In this document: piece by piece, positions 1 through 8,529 of the stretch
How the letters are laid out: every line of letters starts with the position of its first letter
Numbering within the stretch: the first letter of the stretch is position 1
Source: Bin52 sp965243345
Lineage (GTDB): Bacteria > Pseudomonadota > Alphaproteobacteria > Thalassobaculales > Thalassobaculaceae
Assembly: GCA_965243345.1 (NCBI GenBank)
Contig: CBDEUR010000003.1
Span: forward strand, 2,728,001 to 2,792,000
Direction: 5' to 3'
Length of the DNA: 64,000 nt
Translations under genes and position numbers: made by a program
The notes under the pieces: generated by a model
The model's database searches: none
Told to the model about the DNA's origin: nothing
The model's input: only the letters and a program-made list of their open reading frames with translations

Positions 1-555
1 CCCGTAGCCGAGGTGAATTCCCAGCCACAGGTCGAGGCCGCAGTTGAGAACATTGACCAGCAGCTGGTGAGCGAGGACGAGATCCGCCCGTTGCCACCCG
101 AGCAGCAGACCCAAGGCCGCAAAGTTCACGAGTACCGCCGGCGCCGACCACATGCGGATCGCAAGATACCGGTCGGCAAAGTGTGCCACGCCCGGCGCCG
201 GATCGGTCACGAGAAGCGCAAGCCATCGCAGGGGCATCGACAGCAGGACCAGGATCACGCCGATCACGGCGGCAGCAACGAAGGCGCGAACGGCCCAGTT
301 CGAAAGTTCCCGGACATCGCCGGCACCCCAGGCCTGGGCGGCGAATCCGGTGGTGCCCATCCGGATGAAGACGAAAATCCAGCAGACGAAGGCGAACACG
401 GACGAGCCCAGGGCGACCGCACCGATATCGGCTACACCGATCCGCCCCACCACCGCCGTATCCACCATGCCGACCAGGGGCACCGTCAGGTTCGACAGTG
501 TCATCGGCAGGGCGAGCCGCCACATCGGAACGTCAGCACGGGCGGGCCTTGCCAC
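1..555 (-). CDS. MATE-family efflux transporter, N-terminal part (runs off the window)
   Basis: The reverse strand is open for 185 codons from a GTG start to the window edge. The translation is strongly hydrophobic and begins with an amphipathic segment followed by MWRLALPMTLSNLTVPLVGM, then DTAVVGRIG, GTTGFAAQAWGAGD and LGLLLGWQRAD. These are typical of the DinF-like branch of the MATE family: Na+ or H+ driven exporters of the inner membrane with 12 helices, of which about five are visible. An AAAGGAGGTGG Shine-Dalgarno lies just upstream of the GTG and decides the start. The C-terminal half is outside the window, so the substrate cannot be guessed. The next gene is divergent; the 275 bp between them hold no other gene, only a weak GGTCCG/CGGACC hairpin at 785-802. 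Confidence 0.85.
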   Translation of the reverse strand, partial: MARPARADVPMWRLALPMTLSNLTVPLVGMVDTAVVGRIGVADIGAVALGSSVFAFVCWIFVFIRMGTTGFAAQAWGAGDVRELSNWAVRAFVAAAVIGVILVLLSMPLRWLALLVTDPAPGVAHFADRYLAIRMWSAPAVLVNFAALGLLLGWQRADLVLAHQLLVNVLNCGLDLWLGIHLGYG

Positions 556-830
556 TTCGGCCACCTCCTTTACCTCGCGTCGCCCCGTGGCAGTGTTCAG
601 GCGGTACCGTGACCGCCCGGACGCGGACAACGGGCACCATGTTCCCGTGCGGAACGGTGCCGGGGATCCGGGCCATCGCACGCTGTCACGCACTCGTGGG
701 TCGGGGCAGGTCCCGATTGACTTGTGGAACACCCTCGGCGACCATTTCGCCCGTCGGACGGCGATCCATGAAGAGTCAGGATCGGGTCCGGGTGTTCGGA
801 CCGGTGACTGCACCATGATGAAGGTCGGGA

Positions 831-1919
831 TTGAACTTGTCCAACTCCGTCCCTGAGCGTGACCTGGACTACCAGGTGTCGATCCTCGACGGCGTCTCCC
901 GCACATTCGCCCTGACAATCCCGCAACTTCCACCCGATCTGCGCATTGCGGTCGGCAATGCCTACCTGCTGTGCCGGATTGCCGACACCATCGAGGATGA
1001 GCCGGCAGTTGCCCAACATGAGAAACAGGAGCTCTCGGCACGGTTCGCCCGGGCTGTCGAGGGGTCCGAGGATGCACACCGGTTCGCGCTGGAACTGCAC
1101 GAAACCCTCGGTCCGGCAACGACGGCGAGTGAACGGGACCTCGTGCTCAATGCCGGTCGCGTCCTCGGAATCACCAACAGCCTGCAACCGGCGCAACACC
1201 GGGCCATCGCCCGGTGCATCAAGGTAATGACCACGGGAATGGTGCATTTCCAGGAACGCGCCAACCTTCGTGGACTTGCCGACTTCGAGCAGTTCGACAG
1301 GTACTGCTACTACGTTGCAGGCGTGGTCGGAGAATTGCTTACGGAACTGTTCTGCGTCCATTCGCGCGAGATCGGGGCCCGCAGGGACGAACTGCTGAAA
1401 CTCGGAAGGTCCTTCGGCCAGGGCCTGCAGATGACCAATATACTCAAGGACGTGTGGGAAGACCGCAGCAGGGGAGTGTGCTGGTTGCCGCGCTCCGCGT
1501 TCACGCAACAGGGGTTCGACCTGGCATTGCTGTCACCGGGGGATGAAAACCCCGGGTTTGCCGACGGGCTGAACACCCTGGTTGCGATTGCGCGGCACCA
1601 CCTTGCCAATGCCTGTCGATACGTCCTGATCATCCCGGCTCACGAAGCCGGCATTCGCCGGTTCTGCATGTGGGCCGTGGCTCTCGCGGTGCTGACGCTG
1701 CGGCGCATCCACGCCAACCCGGGATACAGCAGCGGCCGCGAGGTAACGATCTCGCGTCGCAGCGTTGCGACCGCAACGAGCCTGGTCAGTGCCACGGTCC
1801 GGTTCAATCCCGCGCTTGCGATGCTGTTTCACCTCCTCAGTTTCGGCCTGCCGCCTGCCACCCGCGGTCCGGGAGACCAGGGCGACTCCGATGACATGCG
1901 ACGGTTCGAAGGGGCGTGA
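831..1919 (+). CDS. Squalene/phytoene synthase family protein (probable squalene synthase)
   Basis: The 362-residue protein belongs to the trans-isoprenyl diphosphate head-to-head synthases, which condense two farnesyl (or geranylgeranyl) diphosphates. Both Mg-binding aspartate-rich motifs are present: DTIED near residue 50 and NILKDVWED near residue 205. The surrounding text (FALTIPQLP, YCYYVAGVVGELL, GQGLQMTNILKD) is closer to the eukaryotic/Methylococcus type of squalene synthase than to the bacterial HpnC/HpnD pair, as far as memory of the families allows. No hopanoid or carotenoid gene is adjacent, so the pathway is inferred. The start is a TTG preceded by AAGGTCGG; a start further in is possible, but the FALTIP segment must be included. 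A C-terminal hydrophobic stretch (residues 325-345) may anchor it to the inner membrane. Confidence 0.85.
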   Translation: MNLSNSVPERDLDYQVSILDGVSRTFALTIPQLPPDLRIAVGNAYLLCRIADTIEDEPAVAQHEKQELSARFARAVEGSEDAHRFALELHETLGPATTASERDLVLNAGRVLGITNSLQPAQHRAIARCIKVMTTGMVHFQERANLRGLADFEQFDRYCYYVAGVVGELLTELFCVHSREIGARRDELLKLGRSFGQGLQMTNILKDVWEDRSRGVCWLPRSAFTQQGFDLALLSPGDENPGFADGLNTLVAIARHHLANACRYVLIIPAHEAGIRRFCMWAVALAVLTLRRIHANPGYSSGREVTISRRSVATATSLVSATVRFNPALAMLFHLLSFGLPPATRGPGDQGDSDDMRRFEGA

Positions 1920-2095
1920 GTCCAGGCAGGTCACATGCCGGTCAATCGCGGCCGGATCGAAACCCGCACACGGACCGGCCCCGCGCACCGTGGACCCGGC
2001 CGCTCGCATGCAAGTCGTCGTGCGTTGCTGTCCGCGCACTGAAACCGCTCATGTCCCCTGAGCGGGAGCATGTCGTACCAACAGCCAGACCCGCC

Positions 2096-2851
2096 ATGAA
2101 ACCGGCCATCTTCCTCCGCATCCTGATCCTGTCCCTCCTGTGCATGGCGCCATCCGGAAACCTGCTGGCCGCATCGTCCCTCGAAGACGCAAGAGCAGCA
2201 TGGACGCAGGGACGGTTCGCCGATGCCGCCCGAATTGGCGAAAGCCTCGCGACTTCCGAAGGCTACGCGCTTGCCGCCCGGTCACTGGCCGTGCATGCGG
2301 TCTATGTCGCCGCCGAACGCGAAAGGGAGGCATTGCTTGAACGTGCCACGGCGTTCGCTCGCAGGGCAGTCGAGCTGGATCCCGGCAGCGCGGACGCGCA
2401 GGTGGAACTGGCCCGTGCCATCGGCCGGTACGCGGAAACCATCGGTGCCTACGAGGCGGCGAACGAAGGATACGCGGAGAAGATCCGCGCGGCGGCCGAC
2501 GCAGCGGTCCGGCTCGATCCCGACCTGGCCACCGCGTACCTGAGCATTGGCGGGTGGCACGCCGGAATAGTGGGCGCGGTGGGCTCGTTCCTGGCGCGCC
2601 TGACTTACGGGGCCACGGAACGGGAAGCCGTGGCTGCCTTCGAACGTGCTCTCGGGCTCGCTCCCGATTCGAAGGAAGTACCCTACCAGTATGCGCTCAG
2701 CCTGCTCGATATCGATGAAGACGAACATCGGGAAAAGGCGGAAGAGCTTCTCGAACGCGCGGTGGCAATTGCGCCGGCAACCGCCCACGAACGGCTGTTG
2801 CATGCAAGGGCTATCGAGCGATTGAAGGCGCTGCACGCCTCGGGAGGTTGA
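2096..2851 (+). CDS. Periplasmic TPR-repeat protein
   Basis: The 251-residue protein has a clear signal peptide: MKPAIFLRILILSLL, then a cleavable LLAASS region around residue 25. The rest is alpha-helical with TPR-like units, for example AFARRAVELDPGSADAQVELARAIGRYAETIGAY, an AVRLDPDLATAYLSIGGWH unit and AFERALGLAPDSKEVPYQYALSLL. It is therefore probably a soluble periplasmic scaffold protein of unknown partner. The ATG at 2096 is chosen because it starts the signal peptide; an upstream in-frame ATG at 2051 would place charged residues in front of it. It lies 176 bp after the synthase gene on the same strand and could be co-transcribed, but nothing shows a shared function. Confidence 0.75.
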   Translation: MKPAIFLRILILSLLCMAPSGNLLAASSLEDARAAWTQGRFADAARIGESLATSEGYALAARSLAVHAVYVAAEREREALLERATAFARRAVELDPGSADAQVELARAIGRYAETIGAYEAANEGYAEKIRAAADAAVRLDPDLATAYLSIGGWHAGIVGAVGSFLARLTYGATEREAVAAFERALGLAPDSKEVPYQYALSLLDIDEDEHREKAEELLERAVAIAPATAHERLLHARAIERLKALHASGG

Positions 2852-2940
2852 GCTCCGCACCGCGTCCAGACAGGCTGACGCCGGCACTTCCCTGCTTCCG
2901 GCCTGCGGGCCAGAATAGACAAGACACCGGGAGAATCAGG

Positions 2941-4146
2941 ATGTCCGGACCGCTTGCCGGATTGCGCGTGATCGACCTGACCACCGTGATGTACGGCCCC
3001 TACTGCACCCAGTTGATGGGCGACTACGGAGCCGATGTGGTGAAAGTCGAGCCGCCGGGAGGCGATATCAGCCGCCAGGTGGGGCCGCGCCGCAATGCGG
3101 GCATGGCGGCCGGCATTCTCACCAAGGCGCGCAACAAGCGCAGCCTCGTGCTCGACCTGAAGCGGCCCGCGGGACGCGACGCGCTCTACCGGCTGGCCCG
3201 GACGGCCGACGTGTTCATCCACAACATGCGCCCGAAGCCCGCCACCCGGCTCGGGATTGACTATGCGACGGTCGCCTGGCACTGCCCCGATATTGTCTAT
3301 TGCACCGCCGTCGGCTTCGGCAAGGACGGCCCCTATGCCGACAAACCCGCCTATGACGACCTGATCCAGGGTGTCTCCGGGCTCGCCTGGCTGGAGGGCG
3401 CGCAAACCGGCGGCGCGCCGCGCTACGCCCCCTCGGTGCTGGCCGACAAGACCAGCGGCCTGTTCGCGCTCTTCTCGATCCTGATGGCGCTCCACCACCG
3501 CGACCGGACCGGCGAGGGACAGGAAATCCACTGCGGCATGTTCGAGTGTTTCGCCTCCTTCGTGATGAACGAGCACCAGCAGGGGCGCACCTTCGACCCG
3601 CCGCTGGGGCCCGCCGGCTACGAGCGCCTGCTGACCCCCTGGCGCCGGCCGCATGAAACCGCCGACGGGCATCTCTGCGTGCTGCCTTACAACGACCGCC
3701 ACTGGCGCCGCTTCTTCGGGATTGCGGGGCGGCCAGAGCTCGCGGAGGACGAGCGGTTCGCGAACATGACCGCCCGCTCGCGGAACATCGAGGCGCTCTA
3801 CCGGGTCCTGGCGGACATCATGCGGGGCAGGACGACGGCGGATTGGCTGGCGGAGCTGGAGGGCGCCGACATTCCCTGCATGCCGATGCACTCCCCCGAA
3901 ACGCTGTTCGATGACCCGCACCTGCAGGCCGTGGACTTCTTCACGACCCTCGACCACCCCTCCGAAGGCCGCCTCCTGCATATGCGGCCTCCCGTCTCCT
4001 TTTCGAAGACGCCCGGTTCGATCCGCCTCCAGGCGCCGCAGGCCGGCCAACACAGCGAGGACGTGCTGCGCGAGGCGGGGCTCGACGCAGCGGAAATTCG
4101 GGCGCTGGTCGAGGCCGGCGTAACGGCGACTGCCGCAGAGTCATGA
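2941..4146 (+). CDS. CaiB/BaiF family (class III) CoA-transferase
   Basis: The protein has 401 residues, the usual length for family III CoA-transferases, which move CoA between organic acids. The N-terminus GPLAGLRVIDLTTVMYGPYC and the VVKVEPPGGDISR segment are the family signature, followed by NKRSLVLDLKRPAGRD and the IHNMRPKPATRLGIDY region. The ATG start follows a GAGAAT purine stretch. Its stop overlaps the next start by four bases (ATGA), so it is translationally coupled to the LLM monooxygenase. The acid used as substrate is not visible. Together with the next two genes it looks like a small catabolic cluster for an unusual carbon or sulfur compound, which is an inference from neighbours only. 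Confidence 0.9.
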   Translation: MSGPLAGLRVIDLTTVMYGPYCTQLMGDYGADVVKVEPPGGDISRQVGPRRNAGMAAGILTKARNKRSLVLDLKRPAGRDALYRLARTADVFIHNMRPKPATRLGIDYATVAWHCPDIVYCTAVGFGKDGPYADKPAYDDLIQGVSGLAWLEGAQTGGAPRYAPSVLADKTSGLFALFSILMALHHRDRTGEGQEIHCGMFECFASFVMNEHQQGRTFDPPLGPAGYERLLTPWRRPHETADGHLCVLPYNDRHWRRFFGIAGRPELAEDERFANMTARSRNIEALYRVLADIMRGRTTADWLAELEGADIPCMPMHSPETLFDDPHLQAVDFFTTLDHPSEGRLLHMRPPVSFSKTPGSIRLQAPQAGQHSEDVLREAGLDAAEIRALVEAGVTATAAES

Positions 4147-5276
4147 ACGACGCCGCCCGGAGTCCGCTCTTCAACGACAACCGCATCAAGCTCGGCGTGA
4201 TGGCGTTCAACTGCTCGCACGGCTCCACCGTGACGACGGCGGACGGCGCCTGGCCAATGACCTGGGACGACAACCGGGCGCTCGCCCGAATGGCGGACGC
4301 CGCCGGTTTCGAGGCGCTGCTGCCGGTCGGACGCTGGAAGGGCTACGGCGGCGAAACGAATTTCAACAACCGGACCTTCGAGAGCCTGACCTGGGCGGCC
4401 GGCATCGCGGCCGAGACCGCGCACGCGACCGTCTTCTCGACCGTCCACGCACCGCTGGTCCACCCGGTCGCGGCGGCCAAGATGGGCGCGACGGTGGACC
4501 ATATCTCGGGGGGGCGCTTTGCGCTCAACCTGGTCGCCGGCTGGTTCAAGAACGAGTTCGACATGTTCGGCCTCGAAATGCGCGCCCATGACGACCGCTA
4601 CGCCTATGCCGAGGAATGGCTTTCGCTGGTCAAGCGCCTCTGGAGCGAGACGGAGCCGTTCGACCTGGACGGGCGCTTCTTCAGCGGCAGGGCGCTCTGG
4701 AGCGAGCCGAAACCCCTGCAGCGCCCGAGGCCGGCGATCATGAACGCCGGCAGTTCGCCCGCCGGGCAGGCCTTCTCCGCCGCCCATGCCGACATGAATT
4801 TCGTCATGCTGCGCCAGAAGGACGAGGGCAGCGACCGCGCGCAGATCTCCCGTCTCAAGGCCATGGCTGCCGATCTCGGGCGCTCCTCGCAATGCTGGAT
4901 CCACGGCTATGTCGTCTGCCGCCCGACGCGTCGCGAGGCCGAGTCCTATCTCCATCACTATGTCGTCGAGCGCGGCGACGATGTGGCGGTCGCCAACATG
5001 CTGGACATCTTCGGGGTGCAGTCCGGCACCCTGGAGCCGGCGGTAATGAATGCCTTCCGCTTCCACTTCAAGGCGGGGCACGGCGGTTACCCGCTGGTCG
5101 GCCCGCCGGAGGACATTGTGGAAGAGTTGGAGCGGCTTTCGGACATGGGCGTGGACGGGCTGCTGCTCTCCTGGGTGGACTATCTCGGCGAGTGCCGCCA
5201 GTGGATCGAAGAGGTGATGCCGCTGATGGAGATCGCCGGCCAGCGCCGTCCCTTCGCGCCCGTCGAGACGCTATAG
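4143..5276 (+). CDS. LLM-class flavin-dependent monooxygenase (SsuD/RutA-like)
   Basis: The protein has 377 residues, the standard size of bacterial luciferase-like TIM-barrel oxygenases, which use reduced FMN supplied by a separate reductase. Diagnostic stretches are the DHISGGRFALNLVAGWFKNE region near residue 120 and HDDRYAYAEEWLSLVKRLW near 150, with NAGSSPAGQAFSAAHAD around 200. These resemble alkanesulfonate, dimethylsulfone and pyrimidine monooxygenases; the exact substrate cannot be told. No flavin reductase gene is present in the window. It is coupled to the CoA-transferase by an ATGA overlap and followed after 32 bases by an NTF2-like gene. Confidence 0.88.
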   Translation: MNDAARSPLFNDNRIKLGVMAFNCSHGSTVTTADGAWPMTWDDNRALARMADAAGFEALLPVGRWKGYGGETNFNNRTFESLTWAAGIAAETAHATVFSTVHAPLVHPVAAAKMGATVDHISGGRFALNLVAGWFKNEFDMFGLEMRAHDDRYAYAEEWLSLVKRLWSETEPFDLDGRFFSGRALWSEPKPLQRPRPAIMNAGSSPAGQAFSAAHADMNFVMLRQKDEGSDRAQISRLKAMAADLGRSSQCWIHGYVVCRPTRREAESYLHHYVVERGDDVAVANMLDIFGVQSGTLEPAVMNAFRFHFKAGHGGYPLVGPPEDIVEELERLSDMGVDGLLLSWVDYLGECRQWIEEVMPLMEIAGQRRPFAPVETL

Positions 5277-5308
5277 TGCCCCGACCACCCCTGCCCGGAG
5301 GACCCACG

Positions 5309-5698
5309 ATGACGCGCAACGAACTCAAGCAATTCACGCTCCGGTTCACCGACGCCTTCAACCGCGACGACCTGGACGGCGTCATGGCCTGGTTCGCCGA
5401 GGATGCGGTCTATGATGAGTTCCACGGCGCCCGGCATGAGGGCAGGGAGGCGATCCGCGCGGCGTTCGAGCCGATGTTCGCGGGCAAATTCGGCAAGGTG
5501 CGGTTCGAGGAGGAGGACCTGTTCCTCGACCCGGAGGACGGAAAGGCGATGATTTCCTGGTCCTGTGTGCTTACAACAGAGGAGCGGAGCAGCGCCTGGC
5601 GCGGCCTCGACCTCCTGCATTTCAAGAGCGGCAGGATCGTGGCCAAGCACACCTACGCCAAAACGGCGCGCCCGCTGATCGAATCCCGCGCCACCTGA
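5309..5698 (+). CDS. NTF2-like / SnoaL-like protein
   Basis: The small protein has 129 residues. The start LKQFTLRFTDAFNRDDLDGVMAWFAEDAVYDEF is the classic first helix and strand of the SnoaL/NTF2 cone fold, and the end LLHFKSGRIVAKHTYAKTARPL is the closing strand pair. Members act as small isomerases, hydrolases or polyketide cyclases, or simply as binding proteins. A CCGGAGGACCCACG ribosome site precedes the ATG. As third gene of the CoA-transferase/LLM cluster it may process the oxygenation product, which is inference. Confidence 0.82.
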   Translation: MTRNELKQFTLRFTDAFNRDDLDGVMAWFAEDAVYDEFHGARHEGREAIRAAFEPMFAGKFGKVRFEEEDLFLDPEDGKAMISWSCVLTTEERSSAWRGLDLLHFKSGRIVAKHTYAKTARPLIESRAT

Positions 5699-5749
5699 TC
5701 GGACCCGTTTCGGCTCTGAACCGAACGGCTTCCCGCCTCCGGACCTGTC

Positions 5750-6082
5750 GCGCTGTTGTGCTGCCGAGAACGGCATCGGAACCACGCGGGTGACCTGGAT
5801 CAGGTCGCGGTCGATGAGGTCCGCGACCTTCGGCGCGACCTCGATCTTCCAGAAATCACTCTCGTAACCGGCGACGTAGAGTGCCTCGCGACTCGCTTCG
5901 CCCTCGAAGCGGCACGTCCAGAAACAAACCGAGTCATCCTCCTCGCCGCGGTAACTGCCGGTGATGACCATGCCCTTGGAGACCTGGAACGGGATGATCG
6001 TCCCCTCCATGAACTCGAGCCATTGTTCCATCTTGCCGGGCCGGACCGTGTACCGGCGAAGCTCGCAGAACGCCGTTCGGAT
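5750..6082 (-). pseudogene. NIPSNAP-family protein, probably inactivated
   Basis: The reverse strand encodes FCELRRYTVRPGKMEQWLEF, then GMVITGSYRGEEDDSVCFWTC and VTRVVPMPFSA, the outline of a NIPSNAP/dimeric alpha-beta barrel protein of about 110 residues. Where the start codon is expected, seven bases after an AGAAGGGAG ribosome site, there is ATC (6082-6080) instead of ATG. No stop follows the normal end VVPMPFSA: the frame runs on to 5180, antisense through the NTF2-like gene. A lost start plus a missing stop suggests decay. The alternative is translation from the ATG at 6157, giving a protein with an N-terminal extension and a long antisense tail. Confidence 0.5.
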
Positions 6083-6220
6083 GCTCCCTTCTCTTCCGGA
6101 AATGCCGGGCGATGCTGTATCGATACTCCGGCGGAGGGAGCGCGGCAAGCGGCACACGAAAGGCCAACTGCTTCCGCGGCCGTTCTGCTATGCTTGCCCG
6201 CAAATGAAGGGAGGCGAGCC

Positions 6221-6559
6221 ATGACGAGAATGATCGCCGTTGTCACGTACGGATTGCCGGAAGGCACCGACCGGAAAACTGCCGTGCAGATGTTCCGCGA
6301 TTCGATCCCGCGCTACATGGCGACCGAGGGACTGATCCGCAAGAACGTCCTCTACAGGGACGGCCTCGGCGGTGGAATCTATCTCTGGGAGTCGCGAGAG
6401 GCGGCGGAGAAGGGCTACAACGCCGAATGGATCGCCTACATGACGGCGAAATACGACCATCCGCCGCAGATCGAGATGTATGAGATGCCCATCACGATGG
6501 ACCGGGAATACGACACGGTTTACGACGAGGGTGCGGCCTACGACGAAGCGGCCGAGTAG
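6221..6559 (+). CDS. YdhR-like putative monooxygenase (dimeric alpha-beta barrel)
   Basis: The protein has 112 residues. GLIRKNVLYRDGLGGGIYLW, then ESREAAEKGYNAEW, match the core of the YdhR/antibiotic-biosynthesis-monooxygenase-like ferredoxin fold, including the GGIYLW strand. The acidic tail (MDREYDTVYDEGAAYDEAAE) is unusual. The ATG is set by the GAAGGGAGGCGAGCC ribosome site. It is divergent from the NIPSNAP remnant, another dimeric alpha-beta barrel, and ends just before a strong terminator. The biochemical role of the family is unsettled; function here is unknown. Confidence 0.7.
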   Translation: MTRMIAVVTYGLPEGTDRKTAVQMFRDSIPRYMATEGLIRKNVLYRDGLGGGIYLWESREAAEKGYNAEWIAYMTAKYDHPPQIEMYEMPITMDREYDTVYDEGAAYDEAAE

Positions 6560-6580
6560 CCGCCCCGCCAAGGCTTCCCC

Positions 6581-6616
6581 AAAGCCGGCGCCGGTCAGGC
6601 CGCGCCGGCTTTTTCC
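6581..6616 (+). terminator. Rho-independent terminator
   Basis: The stem GCCGGCGC / GCGCCGGC closes a loop of about nine bases and is followed by TTTTT, 21 bases after the stop codon of the YdhR-like gene. It also lies just past the end of the converging hydratase remnant, but its T-run is on the plus strand. Confidence 0.85.
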
Positions 6617-6625
6617 TTTCGCGCG

Positions 6626-6880
6626 CTACTCCGCGGCCAGCGTGTCCGAAGCCGCGTCGGCCTGCGCGGGGTCCTTCGCTTCCCGGTCGAACACCGCTGG
6701 CTGCTTCTCGACGAAGCGGGCGACGGCGGCGCTGTGGTGTTCGGAGCCGGACGCGACCGACCGGGCGAACGCCTCCATCTCCAGCATGCTGCGGTGGTCG
6801 AGGTTGAAGGCCTGGTTGAGGATGGTCCTGGAAAGGCCGATGGCGGCCGTCGAGGCCCCGGGGCGGTTGTGAATCGCCCC
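6626..6880 (-). pseudogene. Enoyl-CoA hydratase/isomerase, C-terminal remnant
   Basis: About 83 codons ending at a TAG read STAAIGLSRTILNQAFNLDH, then SMLEMEAFARSVASGSEHHSA and AVARFVEKQPAVFD. This is the C-terminal helical region of crotonase-fold enoyl-CoA hydratases (the usual consensus is EGVAAFLEKRPPVF). The active-site half of the protein is absent and the frame upstream reads as unrelated sequence, so only the tail survives. The break near 6880 marks the edge of a rearranged stretch that continues to about 7650. Confidence 0.7.
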
Positions 6881-7014
6881 GCCGGCGCCGCGTCCAGGAG
6901 CGCGTCTTCCTCGTGCAACTTTCTGTTCTGTCCTGGCGCGTCAGCATGACGCAGACGTGAACCTGATCTTCAGCTGGCTCCGCCAGTGTCGGAAGCCGAG
7001 AGCAAATCGAAATC

Positions 7015-7325
7015 ATGCCAGACATCGAACCGGACTATGCGAGCCTTCCGATCGAGGACAACTGGGTCGACGATCTCAGGATCCGGTTGCCCTGTTTCTT
7101 GTGTCGGGTCCGAACGGAGAAGCAGCGTTACGTCCTGTCCGACCCTGATCTGTCAACATGGTGAGCCGAGTTCCACAATTTCTGGCAGCGCGGGCATGTC
7201 CACTACTCGGTCGGCAAGCTGATCGACATCCACAGCCTTCCAACATTCTGGCAGGCCTACAGCGACTCTCACGAGAGCAGGCTTCGCCGCGGAAGGCGGC
7301 CAATCCCCGAACTCCCTGCCTACAT
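7015..7325 (+). pseudogene. Unrecognised ORF with an internal stop
   Basis: From an ATG at 7015 the frame reads MPDIEPDYASLPIEDNWVDD, then LRIRLPCFLCRVRTEKQRYV, an in-frame TGA after LSDPDLSTW, and then AEFHNFWQRGHVHYSVGKLI, DIHSLPTFWQAYSDSHE. It has a protein-like composition (aromatic and charged residues well mixed) on both sides of the stop. One base change (TGA to TGG) would restore it. The family is not recognised. It stops making sense where the GPP34 remnant on the other strand begins. Confidence 0.3.
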
Positions 7326-7654
7326 GGCTTGCGACGCCATCCAGACGTTCGAGCGCGGCTGCGCGGATTCGACCTCCCCGTCCGGCCGTCCTCTTGAGCC
7401 AGTGGCCGGTGTCATGCTCCTGCTCGACATCGGCGATGTCGACCAGCGTCGAATCCACGATGTCATCGCCCAACGGAGCGGCATCCACCGGCATCAGTCG
7501 CTCGAAATCGGTGTCGATGCGCTTCTCGAGCGCGAGTTCCATCAGCACAGCTCCGGCAAGCGCCAGATCAAGCGACCGCCTGGCATGCCTGGGGCCAGTT
7601 TCCCCGCCCTTCGTCGAGAACGAGGAGCAAGATCTCCTCGGCACATCTGAGCAT
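7326..7654 (-). pseudogene. GPP34 (GOLPH3-like) family protein, frameshifted and truncated
   Basis: Two reverse-strand frames together give a GPP34 N-terminus. From ATG 7654 comes MLRCAEEILLLVLDEGRGN. After a one-base frameshift near 7605 it continues as RRSLDLALAGAVLMELALEK, then RIDTDFERLMPVDAAPLGDD and LLKRTAGRGG-like sequence ending at AAALERL. GPP34 proteins are about 220 residues and are related to phosphoinositide-binding GOLPH3; their bacterial role is unclear. Only about half is left: beyond 7326 the frame continues but no longer resembles the family and overlaps an ORF on the other strand. Confidence 0.6.
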
Positions 7655-7959
7655 GACTATTCGTCGTTTCGCCTGTTGCCGACCTGCAGCCGGTCCCTTG
7701 GCCCGGCTCGTTCACCGCCAGCCAATTTCGCGCAGGTCGCGTCCGGAACCAAAGTGCAGGAAACCCGTGCCCTATTCGACGCGCGGCAACGGGCCAAGCG
7801 GCTCAGGCTGCCACGGTGAGCGGCCGCAACCGCAGGCCATCGCGGTCCTCAGCGGATCAATTCAGTCCGAACGCTCGGCGTGCTCGACGAGAGGCGCGAT
7901 CAACTGTCTCGCGGGTATGGCACCCAGGGTCACGGGAACTTCGAAAACACCATCAGCGG
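7655..7959. other. Stretch without a recognisable gene
   Basis: No frame here gives a protein-like translation or a family match, and no terminator or tandem repeat was seen. Confidence 0.5.
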
Positions 7960-8529
7960 CTATTGCCCCATGATGGTTATGCCCGCCGTCGCGGCACGGT
8001 CGTTCACGCCGCCACCCAGGCCTTTCGTACCGCACGGTGCGACCCCGTCTTCGGGATACGCGTCGTCAGGCCCGCCCCAGCAGGAGACAACCGCGAGGTC
8101 GTGCTCACCGGCCGACAGATCATCAGGCAGCACAATTTCGGCGGTGAATGCGCCGTCAGGCGTTGTGCCCTCGGGATCGATATCGATGTGTTCGGCGATG
8201 TAGGTGCCGGAGTCGGTGGTCCTGGCCGCGTGGAGATTCGCGGTCGCAGCATCAACGCTCGCCACGCTGCCTATGGGCACACCACCGATGGTGATGGTCG
8301 AGGTGTAGATGAAGGACGCTTCGGTTCCCACCCTGAAACCGGAACCCTGGACCACGATGCTGTCACCGGGCTTTGCTGCGCTTGCACTCAAGCTCAACCT
8401 GGCCATGTCGTCGGCCCGGGGCGCTCCTGGTAAAGCTGTCAGCGCTGCGATCACGGCCGTGACACCGAGGGTGGCCGAACCCATGGCCAGCAATTTCGGC
8501 CAGACGTGCTTTCCGGTGGTCGTCATCAT
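7960..8529 (-). CDS. Secreted protein with an IPT/TIG-like beta-sandwich
   Basis: The protein has 189 residues. A long signal sequence is visible: a basic start MMTTTGKHVWPKLLA, then the hydrophobic stretch GVTAVIAALTALPGA and a cut near APRADD. The mature part begins LSLSASAAKPGDSIVVQGSG, the opening strand of an IPT/TIG or similar Ig-like domain. VPDD-type and AEIVLPDDLSAGEHDLAVV segments fit an all-beta extracellular fold. Two cysteines (CWGG and APCG) may pair. CGGAGG lies nine bases before the ATG at 8529. The role is unknown; it could be a cell-surface or periplasmic binding protein. Confidence 0.65.
   Translation of the reverse strand: MMTTTGKHVWPKLLAMGSATLGVTAVIAALTALPGAPRADDMARLSLSASAAKPGDSIVVQGSGFRVGTEASFIYTSTITIGGVPIGSVASVDAATANLHAARTTDSGTYIAEHIDIDPEGTTPDGAFTAEIVLPDDLSAGEHDLAVVSCWGGPDDAYPEDGVAPCGTKGLGGGVNDRAATAGITIMGQ

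Noticed and set aside
2683..4053. 456-codon open frame on the minus strand opposite the CoA-transferase
   Set aside because: It is the mirror of a real gene in GC-rich DNA; its composition is rich in Arg, Gly and Ala and matches no family.
6940..7010. Possible start of an IS66-type OrfA (HDADVNLIFSWLR-like words)
   Set aside because: The match is only about a dozen residues with no start or continuation, too short to call.
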